Below are positions 15,860 through 23,739 of a stretch of DNA of 64,000 nt, one piece after another. Below the pieces are notes generated by a model. It did not search any database. It was not told the DNA's origin and was given only the letters and a program-made list of their open reading frames with translations. Source of the DNA: Stenotrophomonas rhizophila. Lineage in GTDB: Bacteria > Pseudomonadota > Gammaproteobacteria > Xanthomonadales > Xanthomonadaceae. Each line of letters begins with the position of its first letter. Position 1 is the first letter of the stretch. The position numbers and the translations under genes are program-made. Where the stretch lies: NCBI RefSeq assembly GCF_003651185.1, contig NZ_RCDC01000004.1, positions 1,722,659 through 1,786,658 of the forward strand. Reading direction: 5' to 3'.

Positions 15860-17116
15860 ATGCCCAACGGTACCCTGCTCTACGCCCAGTCAGGCGGCGT
15901 CACCGCCGTCATCAATGCCACCGCCTCGGCGGTCATCAGCACGGCAAGGGCCAAAGGAATCAAGGTCTTGGCCGCGCGCAACGGTATTCTCGGCGCGCTC
16001 CGCGAGGACCTGATCGACACCTCGAAGGAGACCGCCGCCGCCATCGCCGGCCTGGCCCATACCCCCGGCGGCGCGTTCGGCTCGTGCCGCTACAAGCTCA
16101 AATCGCTGGAGGCCGACCGCGGCAAATACGCGCGCCTGCTCGAGGTGCTGCGTGCCCATGACGTGCGCTGGTTCCTCTACAACGGCGGCAACGATTCGGC
16201 TGATACCGCGTGGAAGGTCTCCCAGCTGGCCAAGGCCTTCGACTACGACCTGACCTGCATCGGCGTGCCCAAGACCATCGACAACGATCTGGCGGTGACC
16301 GATACCTGCCCGGGCTTCGGCTCGGCCGCCAAGTACACCGCCGTCTCCGTGCGCGAAGCCGCGCTGGATGTGGCCGCGATGGCCGAAACCTCGACCAAGG
16401 TATTCGTCTACGAGGCGATGGGCCGCCACGCCGGCTGGCTCGCGGCGGCTGCGGGCCTGGCCGGCCAGGGCGCCGACGACGCCCCGCACATCATCCTGCT
16501 GCCCGAGCGCGCGTATGACGAGGCCGCGTTCCTGGCCAAAGTGAAACAGGTCGTCGAGCGGGTGGGCTACTGCGTGGTGGTCGCCTCCGAAGGCATCCAG
16601 ACCGCCGATGGCCGCTTCGTCGCCGATGCCGGCGGTGGCACCGATTCGTTCGGGCATACCCAGCTCGGTGGCGTGGCCTCGCAGCTGGCCGCGCGGGTCA
16701 AGGATGGGCTGGGCTACAAGGTTCACTGGACCCTGCCCGACTACCTGCAGCGCTCGGCGCGCCACCTGGCCTCCAAGACCGATTGGGAGCAGGCACAGGC
16801 AGTGGGCAAGGCGGCGGTGCAGTTCGCGCTGAAGGGCCAGAACGCGGTGATGCCGGTGATCGTGCGCACCAGTGACACGCCCTACCGCTGGAAGATCGAG
16901 GCAGCCCCGCTGCACAAGGTGGCCAACCATGAGAAGAAGATGCCGGCCGGCTTCATCCGCCGCGATGGCTTCGGCATCACCGCCAAGGCCCGCGCCTATC
17001 TCGCCCCGCTGATCAAGGGGGAAGCCCCGTTGCCTTACGGGCCCGATGGGCTGCCGAAGTACGTGACGCTGAAGAACGTGGCGGTGAAGAAGAAACTGCC
17101 TGCCTTCGAAGCGTAA
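15860..17116 (+). CDS. pfp: Pyrophosphate-dependent 6-phosphofructokinase
   Basis: 418 residues. It phosphorylates fructose-6-phosphate reversibly using PPi. Evidence for PPi rather than ATP use: the donor-site motif is NGGNDS (Gly109-Gly110-Asn111-Asp112) instead of the ATP-type GGDGS, and the catalytic loop is PKTIDND (137-143) with Lys in place of Gly. YEAMGRHAGWLAAA and a substrate loop HTQLGG also match. Asn111 instead of the more common Asp is a subgroup feature. A SMAG dimer follows, and the proton-pumping pyrophosphatase gene lies about 1 kb on. Confidence 0.9.
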   Translation: MPNGTLLYAQSGGVTAVINATASAVISTARAKGIKVLAARNGILGALREDLIDTSKETAAAIAGLAHTPGGAFGSCRYKLKSLEADRGKYARLLEVLRAHDVRWFLYNGGNDSADTAWKVSQLAKAFDYDLTCIGVPKTIDNDLAVTDTCPGFGSAAKYTAVSVREAALDVAAMAETSTKVFVYEAMGRHAGWLAAAAGLAGQGADDAPHIILLPERAYDEAAFLAKVKQVVERVGYCVVVASEGIQTADGRFVADAGGGTDSFGHTQLGGVASQLAARVKDGLGYKVHWTLPDYLQRSARHLASKTDWEQAQAVGKAAVQFALKGQNAVMPVIVRTSDTPYRWKIEAAPLHKVANHEKKMPAGFIRRDGFGITAKARAYLAPLIKGEAPLPYGPDGLPKYVTLKNVAVKKKLPAFEA

Positions 17117-17124
17117 TCGACCCG

Positions 17125-17241
17125 GTAGTGCCGGCCGCTGACCGGCATCGCGGTGTCCGGCAGCGTCCTGGGCGCCGGCCAGCGGCCGGTTTCATCGCGC
17201 CTCTGACGGTCCGCGTGGAGCCGGCCAGCGGCCGGCACTAC
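17125..17241. repeat. SMAG repeat dimer or trimer
   Basis: The stretch opens with GTAGTGCCGGCCGCTG and closes with the complementary CAGCGGCCGGCACTAC. A third half-copy with GCCGGCCAGCGGCCGG lies in the middle. This is the classic GTAG palindrome class of Stenotrophomonas. It lies in the gap between the convergent pfp and the secreted-protein gene and can fold into a long cruciform. Confidence 0.85.
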
Positions 17242-17257
17242 CCGCGGTTGCGGGGCG

Positions 17258-17761
17258 TCAGTTGCAGGCCTTGCCCTCGACCTTCATCTGCGCGGCAAAC
17301 ATCGGCACCTGCGCGATCTTGCCGGCGGCCGCCTGCTTCTTCGCGTCTTCCAGGTAGATGCGCGACTGGCCCTGGCCATCGAGTTCCGGCTTGGTGGTGA
17401 CCGGCATGCGCCACACGCGCACCACCGCCTGCTGCGCCGGGCAGGCGGCATTCGGCACGCGGATCACATCATTGAGCTTCCAGCCCTTGGCTTCGCTGGG
17501 CTGCGCCTTGTCGTACTCGACAAAGCGCGCACGCGGCTGGCACTGCTCGCTGGTGCGGACCACAGCGAATTTGTACGGCTGTGCCGCCTCGCCGGTGAAC
17601 ACGCCTTCCAGCCGTGCGCAGGCTTCGGGAATCTGGCGCAGCGTGTGGGCCGCGCCTACCGCCTGCGGTGTGCCGGCGGCGCGCTGAAGCTCGGGAGTTT
17701 CCGCGGCGAAGGCGGACACGGCGGGCAACAGGGCCAGCCACAACAGATGACGGGGGGACAT
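17258..17761 (-). CDS. Secreted protein of unknown function
   Basis: 167 residues from the ATG at 17761. The N-terminus is a signal peptide (hydrophobic HLLWLALLPAVSAFA, residues ~5-19, cleavage after AFA). The mature protein carries four Cys: in EACARLEG, EQCQPRARF, NAACPAQ and the C-terminal GKACN, so two disulfides are likely. RIYLEDAKKQAAAGKIAQVP near the end resembles an amphipathic helix. I do not recognise the family. It stands between SMAG repeats on both sides, which suggests its own transcription unit. Confidence 0.7.
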   Translation of the reverse strand: MSPRHLLWLALLPAVSAFAAETPELQRAAGTPQAVGAAHTLRQIPEACARLEGVFTGEAAQPYKFAVVRTSEQCQPRARFVEYDKAQPSEAKGWKLNDVIRVPNAACPAQQAVVRVWRMPVTTKPELDGQGQSRIYLEDAKKQAAAGKIAQVPMFAAQMKVEGKACN

Positions 17762-17852
17762 GGCAGGACTCCAACGGCGGGGGATGGGCCGAGGCTGCCA
17801 GTGGATGGCTGAACGGCGTGGCAAAGGGGGTCCTTCGTCCGGATCTGCGTGG

Positions 17853-17876
17853 TTGCCGGCCAGCGGCCGGCACTAC
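17853..17876. repeat. SMAG repeat, single half-copy
   Basis: TTGCCGGCCAGCGGCCGGCA followed by CTAC: one GTAG-type palindrome in reverse orientation. It lies 91 bases upstream of the secreted-protein gene start and interrupts the short coding-like segment at 17866-18024. Confidence 0.8.
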
Positions 17877-18024
17877 CTCCGTCGTTGGCGATCCGGGCAC
17901 GCACGCGCAGTTTGAAATCCTTGCTGGCATGCATCGGGGATTTGCCCGCATACTCGGGCCACCAGGGATTGCTGAACACCGCCACACGCTTGAAGACCGG
18001 CACGGTCTGAACGGGTTGGTTCAT
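17866..18024 (-). pseudogene. Protein-like 5' fragment running into a SMAG repeat
   Basis: From the ATG at 18024 a frame reads about 48 residues of ordinary protein-like sequence ([14 protein letters not shown], then FSNPWWPEYAGKSP and FKLRVRARIAN). It then passes into the SMAG palindrome, after which the frame continues only as antisense, low-complexity sequence. This looks like the 5' end of a gene whose remainder was lost, with a repeat at the break. No good ribosome-binding site is seen. A chance open frame remains possible. Confidence 0.3.
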
Positions 18025-18100
18025 GGTTGCAGCCTGTTGTGCCCCCGCGTGGAGACGTTCATCCGTTCACTGGATGTCATTCCATCACCCGGGAGGGGAC

Positions 18101-20128
18101 ATGCTGGAACGTTACGGGCTTTCTCTGGCGCTGTTGTGCGCCATTCTCGCGATTCTCTACGGCATCGTGTCGGCACGCTGGATCCTCCGGCAACCGGCTG
18201 GCAATGCCCGCATGCAGGAAATCGCCGCCGCCATCCAGGAAGGCGCGCGCGCCTATCTCAACCGTCAATACCTGACCATCGCCATCGCCGGTGCCGTGCT
18301 GTTCGTGCTGGTCGGCCTCTTCCTCAGCTGGTACACCGCGATCGGTTTCGCGATCGGTGCCGTGCTGTCCGGTGCGGCCGGCTACATCGGCATGAACGTT
18401 TCGGTGCGTGCCAATGTGCGCACGGCCGAGGCCGCCCGCAACGGCCTGAGTGCGGCCATGGATGTCGCCTTCCGTGGCGGTGCGATCACCGGCATGCTGG
18501 TGGTCGGGCTGGGCCTGCTGGGCGTGGCCGGCTACTACGCGCTGCTGCTGCGACTCGGGCTGGATGTCGCGCAGACGCTGCACGCCCTGGTCGGGCTGGC
18601 GTTCGGCTCGTCGCTGATCTCGATCTTCGCGCGGCTGGGCGGTGGCATCTTCACCAAGGGCGCCGATGTCGGCGCAGACCTGGTCGGCAAGGTCGAAGCC
18701 GGCATTCCCGAGGATGACCCGCGCAACCCGGCGGTGATCGCCGACAACGTGGGCGACAACGTGGGCGACTGCGCCGGCATGGCCGCGGACCTGTTTGAAA
18801 CCTACGCCGTCACCGTGATCGCCACGATGCTGCTCGGCAACCTGATGATCGCCGAGGCCGGTGCGAATGCGGTGCTGTATCCGCTGGTGCTGGGCGGTGT
18901 GTCGATCATTGCCTCGATCATCGGCGCGCTGTTCGTCAAGGTGAAGCCCGGTGGCTCGATCATGGGCGCGCTGTACAAGGGCGTGATCGTGTCCGGTGTC
19001 CTGGCCGCCATCGCCTTCTATCCGATCACCACCCAGCTGATGCCGGACAACGCGCACGGTGCGCTGAACCTGTATTTCTGCGCCTTGATCGGGCTGGTGC
19101 TGACCGGGCTGATCGTGTGGATCACCGAGTACTACACCGGCACCCAGTACAAACCGGTGCAGCACGTGGCGCAGGCCTCCACCACCGGGCACGGCACCAA
19201 CATCATCGCCGGCCTCGGCGTCTCGATGAAGTCCACCGCCCTGCCGGTGATCGCGGTGTGCGTGGCGATCTGGCTGGCGCACTACTTCGGTGGCCTGTAC
19301 GGCATCGCCATCGCCGCGACCGCGATGCTCTCGATGGCGGGCATGATCGTGGCGCTGGACGCCTACGGCCCGATCACCGACAACGCCGGCGGCATCGCCG
19401 AGATGGCCGAACTGCCGCCGGAGATCCGCGACATCACCGATCCGCTGGATGCCGTCGGCAATACCACCAAGGCGGTGACCAAGGGCTACGCGATCGGCTC
19501 GGCGGCGCTGGCCGCACTGGTGCTGTTCGCCGATTACACGCACAACCTGCAGGCGGCCAATCCCGGCGAGGTCTTCGCCTTCGACCTGTCCAACCATGAG
19601 GTGATCATCGGCCTGCTGATCGGCGGCCTGATTCCCTATCTGTTCGGGGCGATGGCGATGGAAGCGGTGGGTCGCGCGGCGGGCGCGGTGGTGGAGGAAG
19701 TGCGCCGCCAGTTCCGCGAGATTCCCGGGATCATGGACGGCACCGGCAAGCCGCAGTACGACCGCGCGGTGGACCTGCTGACCCGCTCGGCGATCCGCGA
19801 AATGATCATCCCCTCGCTGTTGCCCGTTGCGGTACCGGTGGTGGTCGGGCTGCTGCTCGGGCCACGCGCGCTCGGCGGCCTGCTGATCGGCACCATCGTC
19901 ACCGGGCTGTTCGTGGCGATCTCGATGACCACCGGCGGCGGCGCGTGGGACAACGCCAAGAAGTACATCGAGGATGGCCACTTCGGCGGCAAGGGCAGCG
20001 AGGCGCACAAGGCCGCGGTGACCGGCGATACGGTCGGTGATCCCTACAAGGACACCGCCGGCCCGGCGATCAACCCGCTGATCAAGATCATCAACATCGT
20101 GGCATTGCTGCTGGTGCCACTGCTCTGA
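18101..20128 (+). CDS. hppA: K+-independent proton-translocating pyrophosphatase
   Basis: 675 residues, ~16 membrane helices. HppA hydrolyses PPi and pumps H+ across the inner membrane. The start at ATG 18101 has GGGAGGGG upstream. The catalytic signature is present: [20 protein letters not shown] and [19 protein letters not shown], plus a second acidic site [11 protein letters not shown]. The residue that separates subtypes lies in GNTTKA (453-458): Lys457, the form known to make these enzymes K+-independent, as in Rhodospirillum. It is just downstream of pfp, the PPi-using glycolytic enzyme. Confidence 0.95.
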   Translation: MLERYGLSLALLCAILAILYGIVSARWILRQPAGNARMQEIAAAIQEGARAYLNRQYLTIAIAGAVLFVLVGLFLSWYTAIGFAIGAVLSGAAGYIGMNVSVRANVRTAEAARNGLSAAMDVAFRGGAITGMLVVGLGLLGVAGYYALLLRLGLDVAQTLHALVGLAFGSSLISIFARLGGGIFTKGADVGADLVGKVEAGIPEDDPRNPAVIADNVGDNVGDCAGMAADLFETYAVTVIATMLLGNLMIAEAGANAVLYPLVLGGVSIIASIIGALFVKVKPGGSIMGALYKGVIVSGVLAAIAFYPITTQLMPDNAHGALNLYFCALIGLVLTGLIVWITEYYTGTQYKPVQHVAQASTTGHGTNIIAGLGVSMKSTALPVIAVCVAIWLAHYFGGLYGIAIAATAMLSMAGMIVALDAYGPITDNAGGIAEMAELPPEIRDITDPLDAVGNTTKAVTKGYAIGSAALAALVLFADYTHNLQAANPGEVFAFDLSNHEVIIGLLIGGLIPYLFGAMAMEAVGRAAGAVVEEVRRQFREIPGIMDGTGKPQYDRAVDLLTRSAIREMIIPSLLPVAVPVVVGLLLGPRALGGLLIGTIVTGLFVAISMTTGGGAWDNAKKYIEDGHFGGKGSEAHKAAVTGDTVGDPYKDTAGPAINPLIKIINIVALLLVPLL

Positions 20129-20136
20129 AGCAGGAG

Positions 20137-20165
20137 GGGCGCGCTGGCCTCAGGCCAGCGCGCCC
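20137..20165. terminator. Bidirectional terminator hairpin between hppA and tonB
   Basis: A perfect 13-bp stem (20137-20149 with 20153-20165) with a TCA loop lies 8 bases after the hppA stop and 24 bases before the end of the convergent tonB. No T tract follows on either side. Confidence 0.55.
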
Positions 20166-20188
20166 GTGCAGCGCATGTCACACACGGC

Positions 20189-20913
20189 TCAACGCCGCCG
20201 CAGGAAGAACGTCACCGGCACCATCACCTCCACCGGGTCGCCGGTGATCTCTGCTGGCGGCGGCGGCAACGGGCTGCCGCGCCGCACCGTGGCCAACGTT
20301 TCCTCATCCAGCAGCGGATGGCCGCTGCTCTGGCCCAGCCGGATGTTGGAGGCGTTACCCTGCCGGTCCACCGAGAAGCGCACATAGGCCACGCCCTGCT
20401 GGCGCAGACGCTCGGCCTGGCGCGGATAACGACGGTACTGTTCCAGATGGCCCAGCAGCAGGCCCTGCCAGGTGACGGTCGCGCTGCCCTGGCGGCCAGC
20501 CACCGTCTGCGTGGCGGCATAGCGCTCGGACGGGCGTGCGGACACCGCCGGCGGTGCCAGGGTCTGGTCCACGTTGTGCTGGTCGGTCGGCGCTGCTTCG
20601 CGGGGTGTCTCGCGACGCAGGACGTCCTGCGTGTCCGGGGTGTCGTCCGGCGGGAGATCCTCCTTGGGCACCGGCGTAGGCTCGGGCCGATGCTGTTCCT
20701 GTTGCAACGGCCCGGGCGGGATCTCCTTCGGCGGTGCGGACGGCGCCTCCGGTACCGGCGCCAACTCCACCATCACCGCTTCCACCGGCGTGTCACTGAC
20801 CCGCACCGGCGCACGCTGCTGCCACCACAGCGCGCCGCCGATCAGCACGGCATGCATAGCCAGCACGAGGGCGAGGCTGCCTGCCCAGCGCAGTGTCGCG
20901 GCGGTGTCGCGGC

Positions 20914-20917
<4 letters not shown>
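20189..20917 (-). CDS. tonB: Energy transducer TonB
   Basis: 242 residues. An N-terminal membrane anchor (SLALVLAMHAVLIGGALWW, ~14-32) is followed by a long Pro-rich periplasmic spacer (PVPEAPSAPPKEIPPGPLQQ and on) and a TonB C-terminal domain: the YRRYPRQAERLRQQGVAYVR core (the YP motif) and SSGHPLLDEETLATVRR. TonB carries proton-motive energy from ExbBD to outer-membrane receptors. Its start overlaps the exbD stop by 4 bp, so exbB-exbD-tonB is one operon. Two receptors in this window (23.7 and 32.0 kb) are plausible clients. Confidence 0.95.
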
Positions 20918-21339
<422 letters not shown>

Positions 21340-21348
21340 GACCGGTCC

Positions 21349-22080
21349 TCAGCGCGCGTCGCGGACAGCCGGCGCATTGCCGAGCCGGTCCAGATCGCGC
21401 GAGACCAGCTGCTGCACGCCGGCCGACAGATCACCGAGCAAGCCGCGGATGCCGGCCAGCACGCGGGTGAAGTGGTTGTAGATCACCACGGCGGGAATCG
21501 CTGCGACCAGGCCGAGCGCAGTGGCAAGCAACGCCTCGGCGATGCCCGGTGCGACCACGGCCAGGTTGGTAGTGTTGGCGTGGGCGATGCCGATGAAACT
21601 GTTCATGATCCCCCACACCGTGCCGAACAAGCCGACGAACGGCGCGATCGCGCCGATGCTGGCGAGCAGCCCCACCCCGGTGCGCAGCTGCCGCGCATGC
21701 GCCAGCTCGATGCGTTCCAGGCGCGAGGCGACCCGTTCCTTGATCCCGACCGGATCATGCGCGTCCTGCGAGAGGCGCAGCTCGGTGCGGGCCGCGTCGA
21801 TCAGGTCATGCGCCGCGCCGTCGTCCAGCAACGCATGGGTCTGCGGCACCGGCAGGTGCGCGGCCTGCAGCAGCAGCGCGCGTGCCTGGCGCAGCCGCGT
21901 GCGTTGCCGGCCCAGCTCCCAGGTCTTGGCAATCAGCACCGTCCAGGTGGCGATGGAGGCGAGTGCCAGTCCGATCATCACGCTCTGCACCACGCCATCG
22001 GCGGCTTGGTACATGCCCCACGGGGTCAGGTCGTGCGGCAGTGCCGCCACGGCGGCAGGAAGAGCGATGGGCAACGTCAT
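21349..22080 (-). CDS. exbB: Biopolymer transport protein ExbB (MotA/TolQ/ExbB family)
   Basis: 243 residues. Three membrane helices: one N-terminal (MIGLALASIATWTVLIAKTW) and two C-terminal, in the conserved GLLASIGAIAPFVGLFGTVWG and IAEALLATALGLVAAIPAV blocks. It forms the pentameric part of the Ton motor in the inner membrane. It is first in exbB-exbD-tonB. I found no clear Fur box in the 113 bases upstream. Confidence 0.95.
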   Translation of the reverse strand: MTLPIALPAAVAALPHDLTPWGMYQAADGVVQSVMIGLALASIATWTVLIAKTWELGRQRTRLRQARALLLQAAHLPVPQTHALLDDGAAHDLIDAARTELRLSQDAHDPVGIKERVASRLERIELAHARQLRTGVGLLASIGAIAPFVGLFGTVWGIMNSFIGIAHANTTNLAVVAPGIAEALLATALGLVAAIPAVVIYNHFTRVLAGIRGLLGDLSAGVQQLVSRDLDRLGNAPAVRDAR

Positions 22081-22193
22081 GGGCGGAGTCGTCTGTCAGA
22101 GGCATCGCGGCACCGTGCAGGGCCGGAGGCAGGAAAGGGGCGGAAAGTATCGGGGGCGAGGCGGTGGGAATCAGTACCGGGCGGACAGCACGT

Positions 22194-22589
22194 TCAGCGC
22201 TGCGACGGGCGATCGGCCGTGGCCGACGGCTGCGGCCCGGGCCGTGACAGCACATAGGCCGCACTGGCCGCAAAGAACAGGCCGACGCCAAGCAGCAGCG
22301 GCCAGGACGGATGCGCGCCCCAGCAGAACATGACGAACCCGAATGCCATGCCGGCGCCGGCGAAGGCCTTGCCCTTGCGACTGATCGCGCCCTGTTCGCG
22401 CCACAGCCGCAGCGATGGACCGTAACGGGGATGCTCCAGCAGCCGGCGTTCGAACGTCGGCGAGCTGCGCGCGAAGCAGCCGACCGCCAGGATCAGGAAG
22501 ATCGTGGTCGGCATCACCGGCAGCAGTGCACCGATGACGCCCAGCGCCACCATGATCCAGCCCAGGCCGAACCAGAGCCAGCGCATCAT
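22194..22589 (-). CDS. YbaN/DUF454 family membrane protein
   Basis: 131 residues from the first of two adjacent ATGs (22589; the other is 22586). Membrane helices: LGWIMVALGVIGALLPVMPT, containing the family's PxxPTT-like MPTTIFLILAV, and two more after ~80. The middle has ARSSPTFERRLLEHPRYGP, the diagnostic soluble loop of DUF454. Function is unknown. It lies 46 bases after the heme oxygenase gene on the same strand; a start further upstream would overlap that gene. Confidence 0.85.
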   Translation of the reverse strand: MMRWLWFGLGWIMVALGVIGALLPVMPTTIFLILAVGCFARSSPTFERRLLEHPRYGPSLRLWREQGAISRKGKAFAGAGMAFGFVMFCWGAHPSWPLLLGVGLFFAASAAYVLSRPGPQPSATADRPSQR

Positions 22590-22635
22590 GGGTGGCCGCG
22601 ATGGTCCGGCACAGCGGGCTCGCAGCGGACGGCGG

Positions 22636-23223
22636 TCATGCGAATTCTTCCTCGACATGCCCGTGCACGCTGCGGAACGCCGCATCGGCTGCATCGATCA
22701 CCTGCTGCTCCTGCGCCTCGGTCAGCGCGACACCATCGAGCGCGGCCGTGAACTCGCGCCAGTGGCGGGCGGCACCATCGGGATGGGCGGCCAGGTGACG
22801 GGCGCCGAAATTGCTGTCCAGGCCAAGACGTGCCGCCATCTTGTACAACACGGTGCCACCGAGATTGGAGCCTTCGGCGACGTACAGCCAGCCCAGGGCG
22901 GCCGGCAGCGGCAGATCGCCATCCAGGCGCGTCGACGCCGGCAGCGGCAGCGTCTGTTCGAGGTCGGCCAGGTCGCGGGCGATCAGGGGCAGCCGGCGGC
23001 GCTCGTCCAGATCGGGCAGCAGCGCGTCCAGCGCGGGGTTGCCGTAGAGCGCATCGATATCGCGGTGGAAGCGGTACTGCACGCGCAGGAATTTTGCGAA
23101 CAGGTCGCGGCTGGCGAAGATGTCGCCGGCCATGATGCGCTTGTCCAGCGCGCCGTGGCTGTCACGGGTGGCCGCCTTGAGGCGTTGGCTGCGGGTGGCT
23201 TGGGGAGTATCGATGACGATCAT
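22636..23223 (-). CDS. hemO: Biliverdin-producing heme oxygenase
   Basis: 195 residues from the ATG at 23223. It opens the heme ring to biliverdin, CO and iron. Seen: an N-terminal helix with RDSHGALDKRIM carrying the likely proximal His, FLRVQYRFHRDIDALY, and the distal-helix glycine region GWLYVAEGSNLGGTVLYK. The position beside exbBD-tonB suggests iron recovery from imported heme; a role in supplying biliverdin to a phytochrome is the alternative, but no phytochrome gene is here. The symbol follows the Pseudomonas-type enzymes. Confidence 0.88.
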   Translation of the reverse strand: MIVIDTPQATRSQRLKAATRDSHGALDKRIMAGDIFASRDLFAKFLRVQYRFHRDIDALYGNPALDALLPDLDERRRLPLIARDLADLEQTLPLPASTRLDGDLPLPAALGWLYVAEGSNLGGTVLYKMAARLGLDSNFGARHLAAHPDGAARHWREFTAALDGVALTEAQEQQVIDAADAAFRSVHGHVEEEFA

Positions 23224-23388
23224 GGCACTGCTTGGATGGGGAAGTGGGGCACGGTTCTCTGTTGAAGACGTCTGGCACGGGGGTAACCCCAAGCCCATTG
23301 TCGCGCGGTCAGCGGTGCGACCGTCACATGCCACCGTCACGGCCTTGCCCCGATAATACGGACCACGCCCTGCCACTGGAATGACACG

Positions 23389-23646
23389 ATGATCACCACC
23401 GAACCGCGCATGACCAATCTGTTCCTGCAGCTCGGCCTGGACGCCAGCGAGGCGGCGATTGCCGCCTTCATCCGCGATCACCAGCTGTCCAACGAGATCC
23501 GCCTGATCGAAGCACCCTACTGGAACGAGGGGCAGCGCCAGTTCCTGACCGAGCAGCTGCGCTCGGATGCCGAGTGGGCGATCGTGGTCGATGAGCTCAG
23601 CGAAGCCCTGCACGCCGATGCGACCGTACAGGCCAACGCGGGCTGA
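23389..23646 (+). CDS. DUF2789 family small protein
   Basis: 85 residues. The sequence follows the DUF2789 pattern: TNLFLQLGLDASEAAIAAFI, the EAPYWNEGQRQFL core, and EWAIVVDELSEALHAD at the end. ATG 23389 has GGAA eight bases upstream; ATG 23410 is an alternative. Function of the family is unknown. It is divergent from heme oxygenase and convergent with the receptor gene, so it is a single-gene unit. Confidence 0.85.
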   Translation: MITTEPRMTNLFLQLGLDASEAAIAAFIRDHQLSNEIRLIEAPYWNEGQRQFLTEQLRSDAEWAIVVDELSEALHADATVQANAG

Positions 23647-23739
23647 GCGATCGCGGGATGCCGATACCGGCCGCGCACCCTGTGTGCCGGCCGGATGCAC
23701 GCAGGGGCCGGCAATGCCGGCCCCTGTCGTGTCCGGGCA

